Shown here piece by piece: positions 18,192 to 28,304 of a stretch of 64,000 nucleotides of DNA (its first letter is position 1; each line of letters starts with the position of its first letter). The translations under genes and the position numbers were made by a program. This stretch comes from Acidobacteriota bacterium (GTDB lineage: Bacteria > Acidobacteriota > Blastocatellia > Pyrinomonadales > Pyrinomonadaceae), in assembly GCA_025463135.1 (NCBI GenBank), contig JAOAPY010000047.1:111723-175722 (forward strand). Reading direction: 5' to 3'. Under the pieces are notes generated by a model. The model made no database searches and was not told the DNA's origin. It saw only the letters and a list, made by a program, of their open reading frames with translations.

Positions 18192-19595
18192 CTACACGCC
18201 GCCATCGGCACTGGCGGTGCCAAAAGGCCAGCGTTCGGTATACCAGGACCACACCAGAAAAAAGATCGCACCCAGGAACAGCGTTCCCAGGCCGAGAGCA
18301 ATCACGGGCCAAGGCGTTGTCGCAAAAATAAATAGCCAGCCGACGAGCGCGATAATGCTCGGCAGCGGATACAACCACATGCGGTAAGGACGCGGCATAT
18401 CTGGAGCATGCTTTCGTAAAAGTATTAGAGCGAAAACCTGGCCGATGAATTGGACCAGAATCCTGGTTGAGATCAGCGCATCAATGACGGCGTCAAGCGA
18501 GAAGGCGCTGCAAATGATCGAGACCAGACCCAACACAATCAAAGCAACATAAGGAAACCTTTTCGTTGGATGCAGGCGGCCGAACACTTTGAAGAAATAT
18601 CCGTCCAGGGCCGCGGCATATGGAATTCGCGAGTAGCCCAGTAACAGGGCGAACACCGAACCGAACGCGGTCCAGAGCACCAGCGCGGTAAAGACCGTCG
18701 CGACCCTGGCGCCGTAGATTTTTTCCATCATCAGCGAGACTACGAATCCGGATTGAGGATGCGACTCAGCCGGCACAAACTCTCGCCAGGGCACAACTCC
18801 GATAATGGAAAGGTTTACCGCAAAATAAATAATCGCCACGGCTACGACGCTGAAGATGATTGACCGGGGAATCGTCCGTCCCGGATCTTTCACTTCGTCA
18901 CCGATGTAACAGATGTCGTAATAGCCCAGATAGTCGTAGACGCCAATACGCGACGCGGCGCCCAAACCAAAAAGAAATCCAAGTGAGAAGGTGAACCCGC
19001 CAGGCGGAAAGTCAAACGCGCGGGCGGCACTGAAATGCATCGCGCCCGTTACGATTACTGCCAGCGTTGTTAGCAGGCTTCCGATCCATAAGCTGACAGT
19101 GATCAAGCCAATTGCGGTGATGCGGCGATAGAGCAGCACGACATTGATAACGCCCACGGCGGCGGCCACGAGGATCGTTTCTCCTGGCGTAATTCCCTGC
19201 CAGATGTAACCGGTGTATCTGGCGAAACCAATGTATCCCGAAGCTATCTCGAGTGGTCCACTGAGAATGAATTGCCAGATGAAGAGAAAGGCAATCAGCC
19301 TTCCAAAAGTCTCGCGCCCGTAAGCCTCGCGCAGGTAAACGTATGAACCTCCGGAGCCGGGCATTGCCGCTCCGAGCTCACTCCAGACCATCCCGTCCGG
19401 GATTGCAATCAAGACCGCGACCACCCAGCCGAGCATTGCCTGTGGACCGCCCAGCGCCGACATCAAAAGCGGAATCGTAATGAACGGCCCTACGCCGATC
19501 ATGTTGGACATATTTAAGGCGATCGCCTGGACCACGCCAAAGCGTCTCAACAGCGGAGGACTTTGTGGTTCGCTTGTGTTGGATGACGAGCTCAT
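18192..19595 (-). CDS. APC-family amino acid permease
   Basis: 467 aa, very hydrophobic, about 12 membrane segments. The first helix region IALNMSNMIGVGPFITIP carries the G-x-G-x-F/I unwound-helix motif of the amino acid-polyamine-organocation superfamily, and IPDGMVWSELGAAMPGSGGSYVYLREAYG is the conserved loop that follows helix 2. It is a proton- or sodium-coupled symporter or exchanger; the substrate cannot be read from sequence. It is upstream of the GH2 gene on the same strand but 253 bp away, so co-transcription is uncertain. No regulatory element was recognised in that gap. Confidence 0.85.
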   Translation of the reverse strand: MSSSSNTSEPQSPPLLRRFGVVQAIALNMSNMIGVGPFITIPLLMSALGGPQAMLGWVVAVLIAIPDGMVWSELGAAMPGSGGSYVYLREAYGRETFGRLIAFLFIWQFILSGPLEIASGYIGFARYTGYIWQGITPGETILVAAAVGVINVVLLYRRITAIGLITVSLWIGSLLTTLAVIVTGAMHFSAARAFDFPPGGFTFSLGFLFGLGAASRIGVYDYLGYYDICYIGDEVKDPGRTIPRSIIFSVVAVAIIYFAVNLSIIGVVPWREFVPAESHPQSGFVVSLMMEKIYGARVATVFTALVLWTAFGSVFALLLGYSRIPYAAALDGYFFKVFGRLHPTKRFPYVALIVLGLVSIICSAFSLDAVIDALISTRILVQFIGQVFALILLRKHAPDMPRPYRMWLYPLPSIIALVGWLFIFATTPWPVIALGLGTLFLGAIFFLVWSWYTERWPFGTASADGGV

Positions 19596-19728
19596 CGGTT
19601 CAGGTATGAAGGACAGCGGACATCATATCTAAAACAAAGGCTGTGTAAAGAGACTTTGTTGTGGGCGGTCTCCTTTGACATTTTGATCGGCGAAAAGTAT
19701 TTTCGCGCCGGACCGGACGGTAGGGGCA

Positions 19729-19779
19729 GACCTGTGTGTCCGCCCTTCCGGAGATCATGCGACTCGGTTGAAACCGAGT
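19729..19779. repeat. REP-like element and 18-bp perfect palindrome upstream of deacetylase
   Basis: GTAGGGGCAGACCTGTGTG with a following GTCCGCCC forms a small inverted element of a type common in intergenic DNA. Immediately after it, ACTCGGTT-ga-AACCGAGT (19762-19779) is a perfect palindrome 56 bp upstream of the deacetylase ATG. It could be an operator or simply part of the repeat. Confidence 0.4.
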
Positions 19780-19835
19780 GAGAATGAGACAAATCCCAAT
19801 TCGTTGTGAAACTTTGCCAAAATGGGAATGAACAA

Positions 19836-20804
19836 ATGAAAATGAAAGCCTTAATCGCAATCCTCGCGTGCGTGGTCCTTGCGACGTCTACCGCGACACC
19901 GCACGCACGGTCGTCACGCTCTGCGCCAAGAGCCGCGGCGAAGACTCTTCTGGAACGTCTCGGTTATCCGCCGGATGCAAAGCTGCTGATCGTACACGCT
20001 GACGATTTAGGGATGGCGCACTCGGTCAACCTCGCTTCGATCAAGGGGCTCGAGAGCGGAATGGTTAGTTCGGCGAGCATCATGATTCCGTGTGCCTGGC
20101 TTCCGGAGATAGCTGCTTACGCGCGAGCTCATCCCGAAGCCGATCTTGGCTTGCACCTGACGCTAACCAGTGAATGGACTCTCTACCGTTGGGGTCCCGT
20201 CCTGGCGAAAGAGCGTGTGCCTTCGCTGCTGGATACCAGCGGCTACTTTTATCTGACTGAAACTGAAGCCGCCGCGCACATCGACCCCAGGGAAGCAGAA
20301 GCGGAAATTCGCGCGCAGATCGCGCGAGCTAAAGCGCTGGGAATCATGCCGACCCACCTTGATTCTCACATGGGGACGCTTTACCAGAATCAGGCTTTGT
20401 TTGAGACTCTCTTCCGCGTCGCTCGGGACAACAAGCTCCTAATCAGAGTTTCGAAAGAATGGTTTACGGCGGCGCCTTATCTGCCTTCGCTGCTTGGTCC
20501 CGACGACGTTGTCATTAATGGCGTCATCAGCATCGATCCAAGTGTCACTGCCGAGGGCTGGTCCAGGTACTACACCGAAGCAATAAAAGGCCTGCAGCCA
20601 GGTGTCACCGAGATGATCGTGCATCTGGCGTATGACGATGAGGAAATGAAAGGCGTGGCATTCGGTCATCCCAATTGGGGCTCCGAATGGAGGCAACGCG
20701 ACTTCCAATTTGTCACCAGCGATGCCTTCCGCAAGGTGCTGCATGAGAACAATGTCAAGCTCGTTACCTGGCGCGAGATCGCGAAGCTAATAAAGAAGAA
20801 CTAG
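19836..20804 (+). CDS. ChbG/YdjC-family carbohydrate deacetylase, exported
   Basis: 322 aa from ATG 19836, chosen because it starts a signal peptide (MKMKALIAILACVVLATS); a GTG at 19806 would add ten polar residues. The family metal site is visible: H54-A-D56-D57-L-G near the start and H174-L-D-S-H178-M-G in the middle, along with LGLHLTLTSEW. ChbG removes the acetyl group from chitobiose phosphate, and HpnK-type relatives deacetylate N-acetylglucosaminyl lipids. A signal peptide places this one outside the cytoplasm. Deacetylation of chitin oligomers would feed the exo-glucosaminidase-like GH2 nearby (inference). It is divergent from the APC permease gene. Confidence 0.82.
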   Translation: MKMKALIAILACVVLATSTATPHARSSRSAPRAAAKTLLERLGYPPDAKLLIVHADDLGMAHSVNLASIKGLESGMVSSASIMIPCAWLPEIAAYARAHPEADLGLHLTLTSEWTLYRWGPVLAKERVPSLLDTSGYFYLTETEAAAHIDPREAEAEIRAQIARAKALGIMPTHLDSHMGTLYQNQALFETLFRVARDNKLLIRVSKEWFTAAPYLPSLLGPDDVVINGVISIDPSVTAEGWSRYYTEAIKGLQPGVTEMIVHLAYDDEEMKGVAFGHPNWGSEWRQRDFQFVTSDAFRKVLHENNVKLVTWREIAKLIKKN

Positions 20805-20821
20805 CGCATCGCGTAACACAG

Positions 20822-20903
20822 TGTCCGACAATCTTCAAATTGTCGATGATTCGCCGGGGAGACTTCCTGGGATGATCATCGACAAACTGAAGTTTGTGGG
20901 ACA
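20822..20903. repeat. Palindromic repeat, TGTCCGACAA family
   Basis: Imperfect 29-bp arms at 20822-20850 and 20875-20903, from TGTCCGACAATCTTC to GAAGTTTGTGGGACA. Shares TGTCCGACAA and the (A)CAAACT...AGTTTG core with the triple array at 3407-3723. Lies between the deacetylase and the next GH3 gene. Confidence 0.65.
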
Positions 20904-21030
20904 TTTGCGCCTTTGCATTAATCGAAAAAGACTACTGCCAACCGCTGGTTTGGACTTCATTAACCGCCTCCAAGATGAGAGAATAGGCCTGCTCCGCCCG
21001 ATCCACTTCCCGAAGGACAATTAGAAAACG

Positions 21031-23460
21031 ATGAAAAAGACTGCGCTTGCTTTGGCGGTTGTTACGCTCTCATTAAGCTTTGGTTTGCAAACCCAAAACG
21101 CGGATACCTCCGCCCGGCCTGATGTCGATCAAATGACGAAAAATATTTCCACTTTAAGAGGTTCAGCGGTGGACGATCGCGGGCCCGTCGCCACCGACAT
21201 CAATGACAGTGACGAGTTCTTTCAGACGAACCTTGCCTTCGGACCAGAGCGTGACAATTCGCAAAAAATCGAGGCCCTCCTCAAGCGCATGACCCTTGAA
21301 GAGAAAGTTGGCCAGATGACCCAGCTGGCCATCGGCATGATTTCAAAAGGCCGGGATCAAAACATCGAGATCGATCCGGACAAGCTCGACAAGGCGGTCG
21401 TGCGGTACGGCGTCGGTTCATTTCTCAACGTATCCGATCAGGCCCTGACGGTCGACAAGTGGCAAGCCATTATCCGGCAGATCCAGGAAGCATCGACCAG
21501 GAAGACCAGACTTGGCATTCCTATGATCTACGGCATCGATTCGATCCATGGCGCGAACTATGTTCTCGGTTCGACTCTTTTTCCCCAGGAGATCGGAATG
21601 GCGGCAACCTGGAATCCGGAATTGATGAAACGAGGATCGGAAGTAGCGGCTATGGAGACTCGGGCCGCCGGTATCCCCTGGAGTTTCTCGCCGGTACTTG
21701 ATATCGGGCGCCAACCACTGTGGCCTCGTTTTTATGAAACCTTTGGTGAGGATCCATATCTCGCGAAAGTCATGGGCGTGGCTTTCGTACGCGGACTGGA
21801 GGGAACTGATGTGGCTTCCAACGACCACGTCGCCTCCAGCCTGAAGCATTACATGGGCTACAGCTTGCCATTGACCGGAAGGGACCGAACGCCGGCACTG
21901 ATTCCTGAAAATTACCTGCGTGAATATGTCCTGCCCAGCTTCGCTGCGGCCATCAAGGGCGGCGCGCGCACTGTCATGGTCAACTCCGCGGAGATTAACG
22001 GCGTGCCGGGACACATCAATCGTCAGGTGCTGACCGACATGCTGCGCGGTGAGCTGGGCTTCAAGGGATTCGTAGTTTCAGATTGGGAAGACATCAAGAA
22101 ATTGGTAACCATTTGGCATGTCGCCGCAACCGAAAAAGAAGCAACCCGCATGTCCATCATGGCCGGCATCGACATGAGCATGGTGCCGCTCGATTACAGC
22201 TTCAGCGATAACCTGATCGCGCTGGTTAAAGAGGGGGCGGTACCACAATCGCGAATTGACGAAGCCGTCGGGCGGATCTTGAGAGTGAAATTTGAGCTGG
22301 GCCTGTTCGATAAGCCGATGCCCGACCCTGCTCTCAAGTCAAAGATTGGCCTGCCGGCGGCACGCCAGATCAGCCTGCAAGCGGCGCACGAATCGCTGAC
22401 GCTTTTGAAGAACACCGGCGATCTTTTGCCGCTCACGAAAACTCGCAAAGTGTTGGTAACCGGGCCGACCGCCGACTCTTTGATGTTTCTCAACAACGGT
22501 TGGAGTTATGTGTGGCAAGGTTCGGAACCGTCGCTTTATCCAAAGGATCGGCCGACGATACGAGCCGCGATTGAAGCAAAGGCCGGGCCCGCGAATGTAA
22601 CCTATGTTCCCGGAACACAAATCACGCTCAGGGCTGGATCGCCTTCCAACAGCACACCGACTGACGTTGAGACCGAAGTAGACATTCCCGCGGCCGTGCG
22701 CGCAGCCGCCAATGTTGACGTGGTCGTGCTTTGTCTGGGAGAAGGATCATACACAGAGACTCCGGGAAACATCACGGACCTGACACTGAGCGAACTGCAA
22801 CTGAAACTTGCCGAAGCAATCGGGGCCACGGGCAAACCGGTAGTGCTGGTGCTGGTTGAAGGGCGTCCCCGAATCATCAACCGCATTGTTGATAAAGCCG
22901 GCGCAGTGCTGATGGCCTACAATCCCGGGAATGAGGGAGGACAGGCCATCGCGGACGTGCTCTTTGGCGACTTTAATCCTTCTGGAAAACTTCCCTTCAC
23001 TTACCCGCGCACGCCGAATGGATTGATTACCTACGATCATAAAGCATTTGAAACAGAGGACACGGCCTTTGGCAATCTGGCTTTTGCACCACAGTTCGAA
23101 TTCGGTCACGGTTTGAGCTATACAACCTTTGCCTATAGCGATCTGCGGTTAAGTCAAAAGACCATAAGCGCAAACGCGGATCTTTCGGTCAGCGTTACGG
23201 TGACGAACAGTGGTAAACGCGCCGGCAAGGAAGTCGTCCAGCTTTATGTCAGTGATCTCGTAGCTTCTCTATCACCCGCAGGGAAAAGGTTGAAGCGTTT
23301 TGCGAAGGTCTATCTGGAACCAGGGCAGATTCGTACCTTGACCTTCCAGCTGCACCCGGAAGATCTCTCATTCATCGGCATAAATAACAAACCGATCATA
23401 GAGCCGGGCGAGTTTGAGGTTATGATCGCCGGACTGAAAGACAAGTTTACGCTGAAATAG
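21031..23460 (+). CDS. GH3 beta-glucosidase/exo-beta-glucanase, exported
   Basis: 809 aa with a signal peptide (ALALAVVTLSLSFGLQTQ). The barrel begins at RMTLEEKVGQMTQL; the nucleophile is D351 in GFVVSDWEDIKKL; KHYMGYSLPLTGRDR is the substrate-binding region between. The C-terminal domain includes NPGNEGGQAIADVLFGDFNPSGKLPFTYPR, and a fibronectin-III-like domain closes the protein. There is no PA14 insert, unlike the other GH3 here, and the two are only distantly related. The layout resembles bacterial exo-1,3/1,4-beta-glucanases and xyloglucan-locus GH3 enzymes. It probably frees glucose from beta-glucan oligomers in the periplasm. It is followed on the same strand by GH97, 198 bp downstream. 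Confidence 0.92.
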   Translation: MKKTALALAVVTLSLSFGLQTQNADTSARPDVDQMTKNISTLRGSAVDDRGPVATDINDSDEFFQTNLAFGPERDNSQKIEALLKRMTLEEKVGQMTQLAIGMISKGRDQNIEIDPDKLDKAVVRYGVGSFLNVSDQALTVDKWQAIIRQIQEASTRKTRLGIPMIYGIDSIHGANYVLGSTLFPQEIGMAATWNPELMKRGSEVAAMETRAAGIPWSFSPVLDIGRQPLWPRFYETFGEDPYLAKVMGVAFVRGLEGTDVASNDHVASSLKHYMGYSLPLTGRDRTPALIPENYLREYVLPSFAAAIKGGARTVMVNSAEINGVPGHINRQVLTDMLRGELGFKGFVVSDWEDIKKLVTIWHVAATEKEATRMSIMAGIDMSMVPLDYSFSDNLIALVKEGAVPQSRIDEAVGRILRVKFELGLFDKPMPDPALKSKIGLPAARQISLQAAHESLTLLKNTGDLLPLTKTRKVLVTGPTADSLMFLNNGWSYVWQGSEPSLYPKDRPTIRAAIEAKAGPANVTYVPGTQITLRAGSPSNSTPTDVETEVDIPAAVRAAANVDVVVLCLGEGSYTETPGNITDLTLSELQLKLAEAIGATGKPVVLVLVEGRPRIINRIVDKAGAVLMAYNPGNEGGQAIADVLFGDFNPSGKLPFTYPRTPNGLITYDHKAFETEDTAFGNLAFAPQFEFGHGLSYTTFAYSDLRLSQKTISANADLSVSVTVTNSGKRAGKEVVQLYVSDLVASLSPAGKRLKRFAKVYLEPGQIRTLTFQLHPEDLSFIGINNKPIIEPGEFEVMIAGLKDKFTLK

Positions 23461-23508
23461 TGCTGCGAGGATTTCTGATCAATGGGCAAAGCCGATCCAC
23501 GGCGGGGT

Positions 23509-23533
23509 CCCCACGCGGGCAAGCCGCGTGGGG
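23509..23533 (+). repeat. 10-bp stem hairpin between GH3 and GH97
   Basis: CCCCACGCGG-gcaag-CCGCGTGGGG is a perfect stem-loop. It lacks a T-tract. It may slow transcription between GH3 and GH97 or be one more dispersed palindrome. Confidence 0.5.
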
Positions 23534-23658
23534 TGCTGGGAAGTCACACGAAATTTCACGAAGGCCCGGCGGCGATTCCGCCTGGCGGATGTGAACCGCG
23601 GAGGCGGTCGGCTCGCTGTCGTGAGGCTAAAAAGGAAACAGTAAAGGAGTTGAGACTG

Positions 23659-25815
23659 ATGGTGAGATTTGCAGTGTTCTTCCTCTTGATTTGCTTTTCT
23701 AGCTTCAATGCGGCCGCCCAGGATATTAAATCCCCCGCCGGCAAGGTGTCACTTTCCTTCGCGTTGACCAACGACGGGGAGCCCACTTATCGGCTGTCCA
23801 TCGGGGGGAAGCCGGTCGTCCTGCAAAGCAGGCTGGGAATTGAGTTGAAAGACCTGCCCGCCCTGACCAAAGGCTTCGCGGTGGTTGGCGCGGACGTTTC
23901 GGACAGGGACGAGACGTGGGAGCCGGTGTGGGGAGAGGTAAAGCAGATCCGAAACCATTACCGGGAGTTGGCGGTCACGCTGCAACAAGCTTCAGCCAAC
24001 AACCGCAGGATGATTATCAGGTTCCGTCTGTTCGACGACGGACTTGGCTTCCGCTATGAATTCCCCGAGCAGAACGACTTGAAGTATTTCATCGTCTCGG
24101 ACGAAAAGACGGAGTTCAATCTCACGGGCGACCATAAAGCCTTTTGGATTCCGGGCGACTACGATACCAACGAGTACGCTTACTTCACCACGCGTCTTAG
24201 CGATGTGGACGCTACGAAGGGCATCGACGCGAAGGAGATAGGAGTCAAATCAATCGCAGCCCCCAACGTCGTCCAGACGCCGCTGATGATGAAGACTTCC
24301 GACGGGCTGTACATCAACATCCACGAGGCGGCCCTGGTCAATTACCCAGCTATGGATCTCTCGGTGGACCGCCAGACGTTCCGGCTCTCTTCACACCTGG
24401 TGCCCGACGCGATCGGCAACAAGGCCTACCTGCAAGCGCCGGATAAAACCCCCTGGCGCACGATTATAGTGAGCGACAAGGCAGCGGACATTCTGGCTTC
24501 CAAACTCATCCTGAATTTGAACGAGCCTTCAAAGGTTCGTGACACGAGCTGGATCAAACCCCAGAAGTTCTTGGGCATCTGGTGGGAGATGCACGTCGGC
24601 AAGTCCACCTGGAATTACTCCGACGTCGGCAACGTGAAATTAGCGACGGCCGACTGGGCCAGTCTGAAACCCAACGGCAAACACGGCGCTACCACCGCGA
24701 ACACGAAACGTTACATAGATTTCGCCTCGAAGCACGGCTTCGACAGTGTGCTGGTCGAAGGCTGGAACGTGGGATGGGAGGACTGGTACGGAAAATGGAA
24801 GGAAGACGTGTTCGACTTCTTGACCCCGTACCCGGACTTCGACGTCGCCGAGCTCGAAAAATACGCCGCCGAAAGGCGGGTGAAATTGATCATGCATCAC
24901 GAGACTTCGGGCTCAGTGACTAACTACGAACGCAGGATGGATGAAGCCTATCGGTTCATGAAACAGCACGGCTACGACGCGGTGAAGACGGGCTACGTGG
25001 GCAGAATCATTCCGCGCGGCGAGCACCACGACGGCCAGTGGATGGTCAACCACTTCGTCAGGGTGGCGGAAGCAACGTCGCGCCAACGGATCATGCTGGA
25101 CTCACACGAGGCGGTGCGCCCGACCGGGCTGCAGCGCACTTACCCGAACTGGCTCGCCTGCGAAGCCGCGAGGGGCAACGAGTTCAATGCGTGGAGCGTG
25201 GGCAACCCTCCCGAACACGAGACGATCTTACCGTTTACCCGCCTGATGGGTGGGCCGATGGATTACACGCCGGGAATTTTCCAGATCAAACTCGACTACT
25301 ATCAGCCGGGCAAGAAAGAACAGGTGCACACCACCCTGGCTAAACAGCTGGCTCTTTACGTGACGATGTACAGCCCTTTACAGATGGCGGCCGACCTGCC
25401 GGAAAACTACGAGCGGTTTCTCGACGCGTTCCAGTTCATTAAAGACGTGGCGGTTGATTGGGACGACACCAGGATTTTGGAGGCCGAGCCGGGCGACTAC
25501 GTCACGATCGCGCGCAAGGCCAAAAATAGAGACGAATGGTATATCGGGGCAATCACTGACGAGACGGCGCGGGCCTCAAAGATTCCCCTGAGCTATCTCA
25601 CTCCGAAACGCTGGTATGTGGCTACCATTTACGCTGACGCCGCCGACGCCCACTGGGAGAGCAACCCGATGAAGTACCAGATTCAGAGCTTTCTTGTGAA
25701 CAACCAAACCACTCTGGCGATCAACCTGGCGAGCGGCGGCGGCGCGGCGATCAGCCTCAAACCCGCGTCAGCGGAGGACATGAAGAAATGGAAGCCGTAT
25801 GACAGCTCTCGCTGA
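23659..25815 (+). CDS. GH97 alpha-glucosidase (SusB-like), exported
   Basis: 718 aa. ATG 23659 has AGGAG about 9 nt upstream and starts a signal peptide (MVRFAVFFLLICFSSFNAAA); an in-frame start at 23482 would run through a GC hairpin and is rejected. The order is N-terminal beta-sandwich, TIM barrel, C-terminal beta domain, the GH97 layout. Conserved glutamates are E415 in MHHETSG, E484 in DSHEAVRPTG and E508 in EAARGNEF. Having Glu rather than Asp at these places fits the inverting alpha-glucosidase branch (SusB) better than the retaining alpha-galactosidase branch. It should release glucose from alpha-linked glucans in the periplasm. Confidence 0.9.
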   Translation: MVRFAVFFLLICFSSFNAAAQDIKSPAGKVSLSFALTNDGEPTYRLSIGGKPVVLQSRLGIELKDLPALTKGFAVVGADVSDRDETWEPVWGEVKQIRNHYRELAVTLQQASANNRRMIIRFRLFDDGLGFRYEFPEQNDLKYFIVSDEKTEFNLTGDHKAFWIPGDYDTNEYAYFTTRLSDVDATKGIDAKEIGVKSIAAPNVVQTPLMMKTSDGLYINIHEAALVNYPAMDLSVDRQTFRLSSHLVPDAIGNKAYLQAPDKTPWRTIIVSDKAADILASKLILNLNEPSKVRDTSWIKPQKFLGIWWEMHVGKSTWNYSDVGNVKLATADWASLKPNGKHGATTANTKRYIDFASKHGFDSVLVEGWNVGWEDWYGKWKEDVFDFLTPYPDFDVAELEKYAAERRVKLIMHHETSGSVTNYERRMDEAYRFMKQHGYDAVKTGYVGRIIPRGEHHDGQWMVNHFVRVAEATSRQRIMLDSHEAVRPTGLQRTYPNWLACEAARGNEFNAWSVGNPPEHETILPFTRLMGGPMDYTPGIFQIKLDYYQPGKKEQVHTTLAKQLALYVTMYSPLQMAADLPENYERFLDAFQFIKDVAVDWDDTRILEAEPGDYVTIARKAKNRDEWYIGAITDETARASKIPLSYLTPKRWYVATIYADAADAHWESNPMKYQIQSFLVNNQTTLAINLASGGGAAISLKPASAEDMKKWKPYDSSR

Positions 25816-25925
25816 ATTAGAACATCCGGCAGGCGGACTGAAGGACATGTTTGAATTGAAGTGAGTACGGCATCTGTTATGCCCAAAGGTCCGGCGGCTT
25901 CCGAGCCTGTCGGACTCTCCTTGAG

Positions 25926-26006
25926 CCTCTGTGTCATTCTCAGTGTCCTCTGTATCTTTGGCGTGAATTGCCGGTCATTACGGAGACACAGAGGACACTG
26001 ACGATG
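25926..26006. repeat. Inverted repeat upstream of VWFA gene
   Basis: CAGTGTCCTCTGT (25941-25953) pairs exactly with ACAGAGGACACTG (25988-26000), and CCTCTGTGTC with GACACAGAGG as an alternative pairing. The low-complexity CTCTGTGTC wording is common in dispersed repeats. Confidence 0.5.
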
Positions 26007-26035
26007 CACAGAGAACGACAAGTTAGTATTTTCGA

Positions 26036-28255
26036 ATGACCAGAAACATGAGGTATATGATGTCTCTTAATAAACGCGGGACGGGCGTGTGTTTCAACTT
26101 GCTCGTGACGCTTGCCATTTTTCTTGCTGCCATCCCGGTACAATCACAGGACAAAAAAGAACCCAGGAAAAGCGCTGATGAAGAAGATGTGATCAAGGTT
26201 AGCTCCCACCTGGTAAATGTTGACGTGATGGTCAAGGACAAGAGGGGAAAGGCCATCACGGATCTCAAAGCTGAAGATTTCGTCCTCTCTGAAAACGGGG
26301 TGCGGCAGAACATCGAGTTCTTCGACTCGACTCTCGCCTCCGGCAATGACAACGTTCGGCCGGGAACCGTTTCGGTGTCAACAGGACCACGGCCGCCAAC
26401 CGGCCTTCCTCGAAACATCATCGCACTGGTGCTTGACGGCCAGAGTACCGAAGGGGCGAATTTGAAACACGTGCGCGACGGCATGACGGAGTATATTCGC
26501 GAGCACATATCCGACACCGACTCAGTTGCCTTGTTTGCCATCTCCGGTGGGTTGCAACTGCTGCAGCCTTTCACACAGGACAAAGCGAAACTCATCTCGG
26601 CTGTTGAGCAAGCTGAAAGCATCTCCTCGGGTTCAAAGACTTCTGAGCAACGCAGCATTAACGAAACGATAGCTACACTTCGGGATAAATTGGCAACCGG
26701 GCCCACTGGCGCAGCTGTAACCACTCCAGCCGGCGGGTCGGCCGCTGCTCAGGCCATGATTTCGCAACGGGTACTTGAACAATACATTCAACTGCGATCG
26801 GCACTGAGTTCTCAACAGACGAGACCCGTCCTGGCCGGACTGGCGGCTATCTGCGAGGGGCTCCGGACTATCGCGGGAAAGAAAACACTGGTGGTGTTCT
26901 CGCAGGGATTTGTCGCCCCTCAGAACCTCGACTGGCAGGTACAAAGCACCATCGACATAGCCAATCGCGCGAATGTGGCTATTTATATCATTGACTCGAG
27001 CGGCTTGACCGGCGGCACTCCCCAGTCAGGAGCACTTGTGCCTTCCTCGGCGCTGGCGGGAATTTCGGCGACAACCAGTCAGGAGAATCGCATGCGAGCG
27101 GGTGCGGGTGAAAGCGTGTTTGACGTCACCCGGCAAGAGGGGCTAAATCGGCAACAAGACTTGTTGTATCGGATCTCAGGCGATACCGGCGGACAATTCA
27201 TAAAGAATACAAACGACATCGCGGCCGGCCTGAAGCGGGTCGACGAGGAGATCCGCTCGCGCTATACGTTGGCGTATCGCAGCACAGATCCGAATTTTGA
27301 CGGCAGCTTTCGAAAAGTGAAGATCGAAGTGCGCAGGTCAGACGCAAAGGTGCTGGCTCGTCCCGGCTACTACGCAATCCCACCCAGCCAGGTCGTGCCC
27401 TTCTCCCCTGAAGACAAGAAATTGCTGGCTAGTTTTGATGCGGCGTCAGCCCATCCCACCCTGCCCTTGTTCCTGCAAGTGAACTCATTCAGATTTCAAC
27501 CGGGTTACTACATTGTACCTCTGTCATTCGAGATTCCTCCCGCGGCGATAGAGTTCGGCCCAAAGGGTGATAAGCAGCATTTGCAGCTTGACGTCCTGGG
27601 CCTGGTACGCGCAGAAGGAAGCGATCAGGTGCTTTCACGTTTGGGGGGAAATTTCGACGTCGAATTGAGCGCCAGGCAATACGAATCAATCATGAATGAC
27701 AAAATATTTTATCGGCAGGACGTGATGCTGGAACCGGGCTCGTACACTATTGATCTCATCGTCAAAGACAAACTCTCTGGAAAAATAGCTGCCAAAAGAC
27801 AGAGTCTGAGTTTGCCAAACACCGACTCAGAATTCTCAGGGACTGAAGCTGTGTTGAGTCGACATGCTGAACCGGCAAAACAGCTGCAGACGGGAGCTGC
27901 CGACGTACTAAGCGCGGGCAATGCACAGATTCGGCCCTCGCCAAGTCGGGAATTTCAGACCGCCGACAACTTGATCATCTTTTTCGAACTGTATAACGCG
28001 ACACCAATGGCGGCAACCAACAAGTCATTGGTTAAGGTTACTGTCACGTTGATGAAAGATGGCAAGCCCGCTATGAAACCGCTCGATTATGAACTCTCAG
28101 AAGTGGCTCCTGAGCCGGTGCCGCATCTTACTTTTGCAAAATACGTCAAACTTGCGGGACTGGCCCCCGGCAAATACACCGCCGTAATTGAAGCCGTGGA
28201 TCAAGGCCGGAAGAAGGTATTGAAACAAGAGGCCTGGTTCGTGATCGCGAATTGA
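26036..28255 (+). CDS. VWFA-related acidobacterial domain protein, exported
   Basis: 739 aa. ATG 26036 is used; ATG 26060, preceded by GAGG, is equally possible. A signal peptide ends near AAIPVQSQ. The segment VSSHLVNVDVMVKDKRGKAITDLKAEDF followed by ENGVRQNIEFF is the opening of the VWFA-related domain described in Acidobacteria (TIGR03436 type). The metal-site region reads LVLDGQSTEG, a weak MIDAS with D and S kept. After residue about 430 the protein has beta-rich domains with GYYIVPLSFEIP and APGKYTAVIEAVDQGRK. Such proteins are numerous in this phylum and uncharacterised; protein-protein or surface adhesion is assumed. Confidence 0.85.
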   Translation: MTRNMRYMMSLNKRGTGVCFNLLVTLAIFLAAIPVQSQDKKEPRKSADEEDVIKVSSHLVNVDVMVKDKRGKAITDLKAEDFVLSENGVRQNIEFFDSTLASGNDNVRPGTVSVSTGPRPPTGLPRNIIALVLDGQSTEGANLKHVRDGMTEYIREHISDTDSVALFAISGGLQLLQPFTQDKAKLISAVEQAESISSGSKTSEQRSINETIATLRDKLATGPTGAAVTTPAGGSAAAQAMISQRVLEQYIQLRSALSSQQTRPVLAGLAAICEGLRTIAGKKTLVVFSQGFVAPQNLDWQVQSTIDIANRANVAIYIIDSSGLTGGTPQSGALVPSSALAGISATTSQENRMRAGAGESVFDVTRQEGLNRQQDLLYRISGDTGGQFIKNTNDIAAGLKRVDEEIRSRYTLAYRSTDPNFDGSFRKVKIEVRRSDAKVLARPGYYAIPPSQVVPFSPEDKKLLASFDAASAHPTLPLFLQVNSFRFQPGYYIVPLSFEIPPAAIEFGPKGDKQHLQLDVLGLVRAEGSDQVLSRLGGNFDVELSARQYESIMNDKIFYRQDVMLEPGSYTIDLIVKDKLSGKIAAKRQSLSLPNTDSEFSGTEAVLSRHAEPAKQLQTGAADVLSAGNAQIRPSPSREFQTADNLIIFFELYNATPMAATNKSLVKVTVTLMKDGKPAMKPLDYELSEVAPEPVPHLTFAKYVKLAGLAPGKYTAVIEAVDQGRKKVLKQEAWFVIAN

Positions 28256-28304
28256 CGATACCGGCCGCGATGCAAACAACCCTGGTCAGGCACTAGAGGG
28301 GGAT

